This document shows positions 54,078 to 64,000 of a stretch of DNA of 64,000 nt, in pieces. The notes under the pieces are model-generated. The model searched no databases. It was not told where the DNA came from and saw only the letters and a program-made list of their open reading frames with translations. Position 1 is the first letter of the stretch. Each line of letters begins with the position of its first letter. This DNA is from Acorus gramineus (Eukaryota > Streptophyta > Magnoliopsida > Acorales > Acoraceae), in NCBI GenBank assembly GCA_030737835.1, contig CM060850.1, positions 8,127,877 to 8,191,876 of the forward strand, written 5' to 3'. The translations under genes were made by a program, and so were the position numbers.

Positions 54078-54497
54078 TATTGATTAACAAGGTCATCTAA
54101 CTTTGCATGGGGAACAAATTTCTTCTAAGGAAAAACATCACATATTTGATCCATATGACATCCTTTGATTGGTGCTAATGATCTCTAAGGTAGCATTGGA
54201 AAACGAGTCTAAAAAAATAGTTTTTTACTTAACATAGCTTTCAAAAACAATTTTCCAGAAAATATATTTTTATTATATTATTAAAAAGTTAATTTTAATT
54301 ATAACTAAATAACCTTTTTTTTTTTAGCTTTCTTAATAACCTGGTGGGTTTTTGGAATTGAGTTGCATTAATTATGATTTATGTGAAAACATAATCTCCA
54401 AAAGCAACCTAAACCAATTTGTAAATGCTACCCAATTAAACAGTCCACCCATAAAACTTAGGCTTAATTATCAAACAAAATACCATGTTAATTGGAT

Positions 54498-54692
54498 TCA
54501 TAACCTCATAAACATGGAAGAGGGAAGTCCATAATGTTCAAAATTTTTCACATACCTGTCTTTCCTAACCTTGATATCTTCCACATTCGACATGATTTTT
54601 TTCAACTGCGAAGCTATTCGATGACGCGTTATCAGGTGAAGTACTTTACAGAGGACCTCTGTATTACACCCCAATGGACGTCGTCGATCCAA
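54498..54692 (-). pseudogene. CC-NBS-LRR resistance gene: N-terminal coiled-coil fragment
   Basis: Open frame of 64 codons with LITRHRIASQLKKIMSNVED and IKVRKDRY, matching the end of the Rx-type CC domain of RPM1-like proteins (K/RARH-IA-EI...I..I.ERR.RY). It is followed at once by a stop and AT-rich transposon DNA, so the NB-ARC domain is missing. Same strand and correct order relative to the LRR fragment about 3.8 kb away, suggesting one gene. Confidence 0.65.
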
Positions 54693-54749
54693 ATGGAAAA
54701 TTTTAGGGCTTGACTGAAAATACTACAAATAGGGAATGCGTTCTTTTGA

Positions 54750-54960
54750 TGAAGGTTTGTGAAATTCTTTTTTTGCAACAACTCTAATTGTGCATTCTAC
54801 TGACTTGAGCGTCGGAGGGTCTTCCACAAGTCACCCCCAACCCTGTGTCCGACGACGTTCGAGGAGGAGGAACACCAGCGATACCAAGGAAACAGTCGGG
54901 AGGAGCGGAGCGGACGGATTTTGACGACTCGAACCCGGTTCGTCACTTTTTTCCCCTCCA
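54750..54960. mobile_element. Probable LTR remnant
   Basis: CAACTCTAATTGTGCATTC then TACTGACTTGAGCGTCGGAG and CAAGTCACCCCCAACC. This succession is a familiar one in plant LTR-retrotransposon LTRs. It is GC-richer than its surroundings. No ends are visible, and it abuts the CC fragment. Downstream, 55000-55130 is also less AT-rich but not recognised. Confidence 0.45.
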
Positions 54961-55344
54961 TGTTCTTTTCAGAGATTTTTAAATGCAATCCTAAATATGG
55001 CTTGCGCGTGAGGGGAGTCAGGTTGTCACCGCAGAAGTGCCAAAAGCATTTTGATTCGTTGTGGTGTTTTCTGTGGCATTCCCACCGCAGAATTCGCCAC
55101 ACTGTGGACCCGAACGATCCTATAAAAGTTAGTGGACAATTTGATTTTTTTTATTTGAAATGTATATTTAATGTAAAGAATATATATATATTTTTAAATA
55201 AAGTATTATATTATACTGAATTGTATATATTCCTTTAACAAAAAAAAATCACATATTTCACCTAATATTGAAACATACACCTCGTTATTGAAATGAAAAT
55301 ATAAGAGGGAGTGCATATAATGATTATGTGTAAAAACACTCGAA

Positions 55345-56195
55345 ACATATACGTCGATATCCGTATTTGTACTCGAACTGAATATCAAAAAAAATATTCA
55401 TATTCGATATTTGATGAATGATGAAAAATTAGTATATGCGTCCAATTTGAAAATTCGGATTTAGATTTAGATATTTATCTAAAATATCTGGAACATCTAA
55501 ATGAATATAGATATAATTCAAATATCTGAAAATCTGATATCCAAAAATAAAAATCATATATCTAAAATCTAAAATTTATAAAAAAAGTCCAATAATTATC
55601 CATTATAAAACATAAATTTATCCACATACACATAAAATATATATGGTTTGACATAAAAAAACAAAAAAGTCATATTAATCTTAAAAATAAAAATATAGTA
55701 ATATAATCTATATCTATGGCTCATCGAGAAGCTCCGCTAGCCTCATGTCAAGATGGTTCACGTCCGCATTTTTTTTTTTTTAAATATTAGATTTATAATT
55801 ATTGTTTTGATCATTATATCTCTATTTTTTTATTATCATCCAGTGATCTAAATTTGTGATTGCAAAACCCAGTTACGGCCCTCATTTTTTGTGTTTTTTA
55901 TTTGATAAATGAAAGTGAGTATTTCCATAGTATATAAAGTGGATAGCTAATGTATTCATAGACATTAGATTTGTTATGTTCAAAAATACAAGTTGTAATA
56001 ATAATGATGTAATAATTATACTGAAAATATTTTTTTATAGAACTTTTACTTTTTTATAATATAAACCATCTTAAAGTAAAATCAAACTTACTGAATATTT
56101 TGCATCAATGTAATTAAATTACTTTGCATCAATGTTTTTTAAAAATATATTACATATTTTTTTCATGTGCATTTGCACATGTATAACAACTAGTA

Positions 56196-56240
<45 letters not shown>

Positions 56241-56700
56241 TAATACGACTAGTAAATATTATTTATCGAAGTACATACATATTGTTATACGAATTGAAGC
56301 ATACACTGAAATATATTAGTATATTATTTCTTTGAAAAAATAGAAAAAAAATCAATTTGAAAATTTGGATTTATATTTGGATATTCTAAATGAATATAGA
56401 TATAATTCAAATAATTGAAAATCCAGTATTCAAAAATAAAAACCATATATTCAATATCTAAAATTTATAAAAAAAAGTCCAATAATTACCCATTATAAAA
56501 CATAAATTTATAAACAAACACATAAAATATATATGGTTTGACATAAAAAACAAAAAAGTCATGCTAATCCTAAAAATATAATATAGTAAAGTAGTAATTA
56601 TTAATAACACTATATTCGATGAAACATTATTTAGATCAGGTTCCAACAAATCTATATCCACTCAGATATATTTCTGATACGAATATTTTATTTCAGTTAC
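55345..56700. repeat. Diverged GGATAT-type repeats, internally duplicated
   Basis: AATTTATAAAAAAAGTCCAATAATT and the following CATTATAAAACATAAATTTAT...ATATATATGGTTTGACATAAAAAAC occur at about 55575-55650 and again at 56460-56555. Flanks have AATTCGGATTTAGATTTAG and similar strings related to 45.6-46.0 kb. (AAT)n microsatellite at 56198-56240. No gene. Confidence 0.55.
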
Positions 56701-56949
56701 TGCTACAAATTTTTGGATATCAAATATGGTTTTTACTTCTCTAATACAACAAATATTTTTTGGATAATTGATAGAATTAGTTAAACTAAACATGCCATTA
56801 GAAAATAATTATCAAAAGTTAATCGTAGAAGAGTCATTTAATGGACTGGTTCCTAGTTGACTTGACTTCTGTTAGAACCATTTATTAAGGTGCCAGTGAA
56901 AGGAGCTAAACTATTGAAGAGATAAATGATAAAGAGATTCCTTATGGTG

Positions 56950-57215
56950 GATCGATCAGTTTGGTCAGTATCGAACTGGACGATATAAAAATCAAACTGC
57001 ACCACTTATAATTTGAACTGCACAATCAATTGTTGGATATATATTACACTATCTTATTGGATTAAATCAGCTATTGGAGAAAATATGAATTTCTAAGTAT
57101 CATTAGTATCCAATAAGAGAATGAAATAAATACCCAACAATTGATTGTGTAGTTCGATTTATAGGTGGTACAGTTCGATTTTCACGTCGTCCAGTTTGAT
57201 ACTGACTGAACTGAT
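56950..57215. mobile_element. Inverted-repeat MITE
   Basis: The left arm GATCGATCAGTTTGGTCAGTATC...CACAATCAATTGTTGG is matched inversely by the right arm CCAACAATTGATTGTG...GATACTGACTGAACTGATCGA. The arms are about 95-105 bp. Related in its ends to the element in the DUF868 intron (9072-9239). Confidence 0.65.
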
Positions 57216-57780
57216 CGAACTGACCGAATCCGGTCCCATGCCTTTGATTTATAGTGGAGCAGGGGTACCCATTTCTCCTTGAATATAGATTATCATTAAT
57301 CAATGCTCTCAACTCTTAACTAACCCTCATATTTTATGAATCTTGTCCATGGATTTAAAATCGACAGAAAGGGAGATCATTTATTGGTGACACATCTTTC
57401 TCATTTTAAACACAATAATTGTGGTTCGTTTTGATTAATCATGTGTTATCCTAATATGGCTAGGCATCTCATGCTTGACACACATGCCTGAACAGTATCA
57501 TTTGAATGAGCCATTAGTCTTGACCGCTAATCTTCTAATCAATGTTTTTATCACTTATTCCAAATCTGGGTGAATAAAGATACATCTAACTCCAATTTTT
57601 AACTCTTATTCTGTTATGAAAGTAACAAAATAATTTTTTTAAAATAAATGTTTGAAAGCAAACTTTATGAAAAAGATTGATTTTAAAAAAGGAGTTCTAA
57701 ATGAGAACTTAGCTTCAAAGGTATATATATCTTTGTACGAAAACATATGAATAACAAATACACTTTTTGCTATTACATCA

Positions 57781-58185
57781 ATGGAGGATCTGTGGCGTTT
57801 GGGTAAGCGGCTCTGTGATTGGGGGGACAAAAGCGTTAAAGTTAAGATTTCTCAAATATTCATATCTGTGATGGCTTTAGCCATTTGGCTATCTTACAAT
57901 CATCTAGTGTTTCGAGGAACTCTAGTGCAAGTCGAGAACACCTGGAGTCGGTTGTAAGTTTTATTAGAACGTAGGGCATCTATTGTGCAGGTGCATAGAG
58001 AGTGAGTTTGTATATGGATAAACTATCTATCGAGGAGTAGTTCTGAGAGTTTTTCCTTTTTTGACCTGGGATGTAGTAGATAACTCTTCTACTTCTATCC
58101 TTAGTAGGATATACTTTTGCTCTTTAATTGAGCATCTCCTTTCTTATTATAATTAAGAGCGTATGTCTATCTTCTCTTCAAAAAA
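57781..58185 (+). mobile_element. LINE 3' fragment (ORF2 C-terminus and 3' UTR)
   Basis: The plus frame from 57781 encodes LWRLGKRLCDWGDKSVKVKI, VMALAIWLSYNHLVFRG and VENTWSRL, then stop at 57955-57957. This resembles the extreme C-terminal region of plant L1-type ORF2 (AIW..RN..VF). A TATTATAATTAAGAGCGTATG-type 3' end follows. The rest of the LINE is absent. Confidence 0.5.
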
Positions 58186-58194
58186 CACAAATGG

Positions 58195-58305
58195 GCTTTT
58201 AACGAATCGAGCTTTGGTTAAGTTGAAAAGCATCTCTCACCTGTATGAAAGAGGTCAAGGGATCAAATTCTAAGGAGCACCATTCCTCCAAAAAAAAAAA
58301 AAAGC
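58195..58305 (+). mobile_element. tRNA-derived SINE-like element
   Basis: TTTGGTTAAGTTGAAAAGCATC resembles box A, and GGTCAAGGGATCAAATTCTA resembles box B about 40 bp later. A short tail ends in 13 A. No target duplication resolved. Confidence 0.45.
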
Positions 58306-59090
58306 ATTTTTATATAAATGCATAATCATCCATATAATTGTACATAATTTTAGTGGGTCTCAAAATACAGTTGGGTGTAGCGAAGGTCATCTAAAATGTA
58401 ATCAAACGTAAAATAAAAGAAGAAAAAAAAAAGGATCGGTTGGTTCCACTGGATTTGGCAGCAGAAAAAAAAAATCCAGTACTATGTGAAGTCTAGTCCG
58501 CAACTCTCACATTTTTTTTATAATAAAAAGTAAAGTATGCACTAAAATACATTAGTTTATTTTTTCTTTTGAATAAAATTTCATACCATGTGATAACGCA
58601 ATGTACTTTGGAATATAACAGTGTATGAATAATTGGAGACCTTTTCTAGATTGTAGATGGGTCTACAACATAGATTGAATACATCAACACTCTCTCGTAA
58701 CAAAATTCGTAGATGGTTTGATTGTGGCAGAGAGAGAGAGAGAGAGAGAGAGTGAGTGTTGGGCTCATCATTTTCATTTTTTTTTATTGGAAAATGATAT
58801 ATTCAGCCCCACTACAATTTCATTTGTAGTACACATTATTTTTTTTTTCTAAAAGAATCATACACTATTTCACTGCAGTAAATGTTGTCATATGAAATGA
58901 AGTATATGCTGAAATACAATAGTATATTTTTTTTACTCTGAAAAATTTATAAAAAAATAGTCCAATATACTATGATAGAATCTTAAATATTATGATAACA
59001 CAATAAATGTTATGCTATCATAATATATAAGACTGTAAAATGAGTTACAAAATAGATTGAGTGCATTCGCACCCTTTTTTTATCTTTTTT
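58306..59090. other. AT-rich DNA, possible decayed MITE
   Basis: (GA)n at 58731-58750. 58795-59075 has MITE-like composition (ATGATATATTCAGCCCC start) resembling 30760-30960, with no clear ends. No gene. Confidence 0.4.
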
Positions 59091-59373
59091 GGGTGCTATT
59101 ACACCCACATCCATTTCCAGCCCCGATTCCAGCCCTATATGCGTCGATAGATTTCTATCGATGCATATGCTTACGTTAACAAAGCATATGCTTCGAAATA
59201 ATTTTTTTACATTTTTTATAAATGGATCCATGCAATTCATTGAAGTATATATATGCTTCATTTTTTTTTATAAAAACATGTACCTCATTATATGAGGTAT
59301 ACTATTTTAAAAAATTTAAAACACATGTAGACTGAAAATGAGGCTGGAAATGGGGCTGGATGTAACATTATCC
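59091..59373. mobile_element. GGATAAT-type MITE (inverse orientation)
   Basis: 283 bp, from GGGTGCTATTACACCCACATCC to GGGGCTGGATGTAACATTATCC. It matches one arm of the fold-back element at 46095-46697 along its whole length. Target duplication unclear because of T-runs. Confidence 0.75.
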
Positions 59374-59394
59374 TTTTTATTAACATTATCCATG

Positions 59395-60066
59395 ATGTTG
59401 GAAGGCCGCCAGGAAGAGGGCTACCAGATGATGTAGAGCGTTAGCGTATTGATTTCTCTCAAAAGTCTCTTGACATCCCTATGGGCAAGAGAGTGAGGGC
59501 ACGTCATTGCGTGATGTTATGTTATTATAGGTTATTCCATGTCTTGGTTGAAACTATTATTGTACTATTGATGTGATATAGATGCGGTGTGTGGCTTCTT
59601 ACCATTCACTGAGTTTGTAGCTCACCCCTCATGTATTGTTCCTCCACCAAGGGCTGAGTTGATCTTGAAGGAGGAGCTCCGTGAGGTGGGATTCCAGTAG
59701 TCGTTGCAACGTCCGGTCTTTTGGTTCTGCGAGCGTGAGGCCGTCAGCATTCCTCTTACCTGTATGTTATGGTATTCGTGCTTGAGGCACATGTCGTTAT
59801 TTTTAGTTGATTTTGACTAGATTTGGCTCTCACGGGACAGTAATTGTGTTAATTGGATCTATAATATTACTTTGGATTACAGATTTATGTCATTTTATGC
59901 TTCTGCACTTTCTGATAAGCTATCTATTATTATTGCTTTGTTAAACCAGATATGTCTTATTTTGGATCATCGATGTATCCCTTGGAGTCATTATTGACAT
60001 CTTGTATTGATCACTTGATATTTATATATTGCTACGATCCATGGACGACCGCTCCGGGGTGTAACA
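59395..60066. mobile_element. Possible LTR-retrotransposon remnant
   Basis: A less AT-rich block with CACTGAGTTTGTAGCTCACCC, GGAGGAGCTCCGTGAGG and an end CCATGGACGACCGCTCCGGGGTGTAACA. The GTGTAACA end and GTAGCTCACCC motif recall plant gypsy-type LTRs. No partner or duplication in the window. Confidence 0.35.
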
Positions 60067-60232
60067 AGATGATGTTTACTATTTTTAAAAAAATGAAATC
60101 ATGTAAGGTTTGAGTTTTGGTTGGTAAATATATCTGAGTGTATCATTTTCATTTTTTTATTACATATATGAAACAATGCGGAATCATTGGATGAGATCAT
60201 CTAATGGGCCTCTTTAATCACTTTGAAAAGAT

Positions 60233-60513
60233 GGATAATCTTACGTCCAATCCATTTTTTAGCTCTAAATCCAATCCGAAAGTGTTTCAAATTTTTTAAA
60301 AATAATATATCTCATTTAATAAGATATATGTTTTTATAAAAAATGAAACATATACTCTAATAAATTGTATGGATACATTTATAAAAAATGTGAAATTTTT
60401 TTATCGAAACATATACCTCACTAAAATGAGTTTATGCTCTAATAATTTTTTATCGATTAGATGCATATAGGACTGCAAGTGGGGATGGAATAAAAATTGT
60501 GTGTAACACACTC
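60233..60513. mobile_element. GGATAAT-type MITE with 9-bp TSD
   Basis: 281 bp. Exact duplication TGAAAAGAT (60224-60232 and 60514-60522). From GGATAATCTTACGTCC to GTGTGTAACACACTC. Related to the arms of 46095-46697. A 9-bp duplication suggests Mutator mobilisation. Confidence 0.85.
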
Positions 60514-60707
60514 TGAAAAGATATATATCTTGTTATTTAAAAATATTATAAAAATTGAGTTCATGTAATTTATTAATATATATATTTCATTATTTTATAA
60601 AAATAAATATTTCATTAAATAAAATATATTATTTTTTAAAAAATGAAAAAGGGTCTGATCGCATTTATGCCGAAAACAAAGCAGTGTAACACTTTCCTTT
60701 TAAATAA

Positions 60708-60974
60708 GGATAATGTTATGTACAGCCTCATTTTGAGCCTCAATTCCAGTCTACATATGTTTTGAATTTTTTAAAAATAAGATATATCATTTAACTAGGT
60801 AAATACTTTTATAAAAAATGAAACATATACTTTAATTAATAGAATGGATACATTTATAGAAAATATATAAAAAAATATATATCTGATTAATGTGAGTATA
60901 TGCTCTATTAATTTTTTATCGACACACATGAGACTGAAAATAGAGCTGAAAAAAAGGGTTGTGTAATAACACTC
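60708..60974. mobile_element. GGATAAT-type MITE with 9-bp TSD
   Basis: 267 bp. Exact duplication TTTAAATAA (60699-60707 and 60975-60983). From GGATAATGTTATGTACAGCC to GTGTAATAACACTC. Same family and orientation as 60233-60513. Confidence 0.85.
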
Positions 60975-60983
60975 TTTAAATAA

Positions 60984-62029
60984 AGGTACACTGATTTTTT
61001 TTTCTTTCAATAATGGACATACTTAAATGCAACTTTTCATTATGTATAAACATAGATGTCGATTTAAGTGGCCTGGTTCACACAAAAAAAAAAAAAGATT
61101 TTAAGTGGTCTGCTGTACATCTTTAAGTGGGGTCAGGGTATGCAGATTGGTGGGACCTGTGTGGATGACAAATAACCCATAATTAAAGGTCGACTGGATT
61201 AGAAGAAGATATTAATATGAAATGTCATGACTTTTATATAAAATTAAAAGCCAATGTCACTATATTTATCTGAAAATTATGGACGTGGACCAAAGAGGAC
61301 CACCCACCATGTGGAAAGCCAGCACAAAAGGAAGATAGACTGGATGGGCATATGGTTAATTACCCACTTGACCTCCTAATCATAAAATTTATATAGTTAT
61401 TTTAATCAAAGTTCATGAAACCAAAATGAATTAATATATATGAGTTTGTTCTTAGGATTTCTCCTTTCTACATTATTATCTCTCACTCTCAATTTTCATT
61501 TTGGTGGGTAAAAAAGCATTAATTGTCTATTTCTCTTGCTCTCAATTATCTATCATTCTCAATTTTACTTTGATTTGCATACTTCATTAATTTTATGCGT
61601 GCCTCTTGATGTTGAATGATTCTAACCTAGTATAACTATATATGTTAAGGTGCTTCTATGATATTATTATTTTAGGTTCTAAAATTGTATTATTCTACCA
61701 AATCTATTCCACTATTATAAAAGGATCATATGTCAAATGATTTGTCATTTCCTCTTACAGATTTGTGGGACTTACATTTCAAATCATTTTTCACATTTTA
61801 TAAATAATTATCCACATCTTATTTATCTTTTATCTAAAATTTATTCATTGTCCCAATAAGTAAATAAATATACAATCAAATAGAAAATGACTTATTCTAT
61901 TGGTATAATTATCTATCCCAAATAACCAGATTTCTCTACCAAGACAGGGGTTTAACTAATAAAGTTCGATCTATTAATATGACATTAGGAGTCAAGCAAT
62001 TGTTAAAGTGATTCCTCCTCACTACAATA
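60984..62029. other. AT-rich intergenic DNA, nothing recognised
   Basis: No gene-like frame, RNA gene or bounded repeat seen. Confidence 0.6.
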
Positions 62030-64000
62030 AAATAAATAAAACTAATTAGAAGTGATAACTACTGATAACAAATCAACACAATTACCCATGCAATTAAGTT
62101 AATCAACCACCAAAATCAATTAAAAAACATTTGAATACAAAAATAATGTAAGTTCATGATAATTAAGCACAAGCTTAAAGCAAGTTTTTTCTTTTCCATT
62201 GTTTTTGCATAGTGAGTTGTTCATAAATAGTATTTCTAGGGTAAAATGTATTTGGACCCCTAAAAATTTTGAACATTGTTACAAAAACACTACATGAAGT
62301 TTAAAATCACGCACTTATACCCCCCTATCGATAGATTTTCTGTTAAGATGAGAAAAAAAATATTTTCAAATTACTATTTTATCATTTAATTAAATTTTTA
62401 AATATCCAAAAAAGAGTCAATTAATTGACTTTGGTTATGTTGTGAATAATAATGAATACTATAATGAACTCTTCAAATACATCTGAATGCATTTTTTGTG
62501 AGAATGAACTTACACAACAGTTAATTAAAAAGTAAAAACACGGCGATGATTTAATTAAAAGGGTAAAATTATACTTTTATCATATTTTAATGGAAAATCT
62601 AACAGCAAGAACTATAAGTGCATGTTTTTGAACTTCAGAAGGGTGTTTATGTAGGTTTTAAAAACTTTAGGGGGTCCAAACGTAGTTAACCCTAATTTAT
62701 ATCTAGATGGGGCATAGAATGAGTTAAGACTTAAGCAAGTAGTTTGCTTAGAATCTAATGAACAAATAAATACAAATAAAAAATGACCAACCATTCTCAA
62801 ATTTTCATTGACTTGACCATAGATAATTGCTAGCTAGAGTGCAAATATCCTCTTCTCTAAATCAAACACACATAAAAAAAAAAAAAACTAATTAAGAATA
62901 ATAACTACTGATAAGTAGTGAATATAATTACCCATGCAAATAAGTAATCAACATAAAAAACAAAAAAGACATTTGAATACAAGAATAATGGAAGTTCATG
63001 ATAATTAAGCACAATCATGATACTAAAGCAAGTTTTTTCTTTTTGGCATAGGTAGTTGTTCATAATAAGTAATTTATATCTAGATGGGGCCTAGAATGAT
63101 TAAGATGGGACCTACATTGATTAAGACTTATGTAACTGTTTTTCACCTGCATTATATAGCAAAAGTTAGTCACATTTTTAAAATATAACTAAACTCTAAA
63201 AAATGTAATCGAATTTTGATCTGACTATAGTGAATATATGACTATTATATTTCCATACTTGGATTTCAGTTACATTTTGTTATGTAATTTGAATATAGGG
63301 AACACAAATGATTTAGTTACATTTACCAAAAGTAAGTTACATTCTAGATTTGTTAGTCACGTATCATTCATCAAAAAAAAAAAATTGCATCCATCGCAAA
63401 TGCTTTTTCATATGATTGAAATAGAATAATCATCAAATTGACAACATCGTTTCAAAAAAAAAAAAATGTTGTTTACTCCTTGTTACCATCATTTTCTAGT
63501 AGAATGAGAGGCTACAAACAAAAATTAGGTAAGCCAAAATGAAATGAAATTCAGCCTTTTACGGTGTTTTTGATTAAATGAGATTTTGATTTTTTGAATG
63601 ATTTCGTTTTTAGCTTCTTTTTAGGAAACCCTAGAGGATTTGAATTTAGATTTTGATTTTCATTAAATGAATGATTTTTTATTATTATTTTGAATTGATT
63701 TTGAAAAAAATAGATTTTCCAAAATGGATTGAATAGGTTGATATGTTTTTCTGAAAAAGTAGAAAAGTTTTTAATGAAGGAGGAAAACATGGGATTTAAA
63801 TGAGGGTAATATTGTGTTTTACTTTTTTAATCTTTTTATTGTAAGTCAAACAACTAGTCAATGAAAAAAAAGACACTTAATAGTGCTCGTCAATAATGTC
63901 TAAACACTGGGGCTGTGTAACACGACTTAAAAAATAAAAAAACCAACCTTTCCCAATTTTTCATTGACTTCATCATAGAAATTTGTTAAGAAAGCAAATA
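62030..64000. repeat. Tandem duplication with different insertions in each copy
   Basis: 62030-62237 plus 62694-62850 matches 62885-63110 plus the window end. Shared strings include AATTACCCATGCAA, AATACAA-AATAATG-AAGTTCA, TTTATATCTAGATGGGGC and TTTTTCATTGACTT-A-CATAGA. Copy 1 holds a MITE (62238-62693). Copy 2 instead has about 0.8 kb (63130-63930) lacking in copy 1. No gene in either. Confidence 0.65.
62238..62693. mobile_element. MITE with TTTGGACCCC arms
   Basis: 456 bp with inverted arms, AGGGTAAAATGTATTTGGACC at the left and GGGTCCAAACGTAGTTAACCCT at the right, extending through GAAGTTTAAAATCACGCACTTATA and its inverse. The second copy of the surrounding duplication (about 63063-63080) has the sequence without the element, confirming the insertion. 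Confidence 0.8.

Noticed and set aside
54797-55238. Opposing frames of about 100 codons
   Set aside because: They cover an LTR-like GC-richer patch on both strands without family features.

Overview
This window is nuclear DNA of a flowering plant. It has spliced genes with canonical plant families, a Ty1/copia retrotransposon primed by initiator tRNA-Met, a nuclear tRNA-Asn, and very AT-rich intergenic DNA packed with small DNA transposons. The aldolase and NDR1/HIN1-like genes have GC-rich exons while the uridine kinase gene is AT-rich. That contrast is common in monocots, so I lean towards an AT-rich monocot, but this is inference and no species is claimed.

Layout. 0.2-5.0 kb: a complete minus-strand copia element with 135-bp LTRs, a 5-bp target duplication, a frameshift in integrase, no recognisable gag, and an unusual GC-rich minisatellite leader. 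8.2-9.7 kb (minus): a two-exon DUF868 gene. 9.7-17 kb: mainly non-coding, with a Mutator-like element carrying a C-rich insert. 17.3-26.4 kb (plus): a 14-coding-exon uridine kinase/uracil phosphoribosyltransferase-like gene (UKL3/UKL4 type). 28.2-32.7 kb (plus): a four-exon cytosolic class I fructose-bisphosphate aldolase gene with a TATA box and G-boxes. 33.7-35.5 kb: two Mutator-type MITEs, the second with a Tourist-like MITE nested inside it. 35.7 kb (minus): tRNA-Asn(GTT). 36.9-37.7 kb (minus): an LEA2/NDR1-HIN1-like membrane protein gene. 40.7-48.5 kb: a segmental tandem duplication whose unit is a DUF2431 (BMT5-like) methyltransferase gene plus an opposing small gene for a predicted coiled-coil protein. 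Unit 1 is decayed in both genes, while unit 2 is intact but expanded by transposon insertions. 49.7-54.7 kb (minus): remains of one CC-NBS-LRR resistance gene, with only the CC and terminal LRR parts left and transposons between them. 54.7-64 kb: LTR, LINE and SINE fragments, several 9-bp-TSD MITEs, and a tandem duplication holding both a filled and an empty MITE site.

The genes are independent housekeeping or stress genes, not a pathway: pyrimidine salvage (UKL), glycolysis (aldolase), membrane/defence-associated (NHL), rRNA-methyltransferase-like (DUF2431), and an uncharacterised DUF868 gene. The most informative content is how the DNA was built: nested transposons with exact target duplications, a disabled tandem gene pair in which both splice donors changed from GT to AT, a previously unassigned small coiled-coil gene duplicated with it, and a gag-less copia element.
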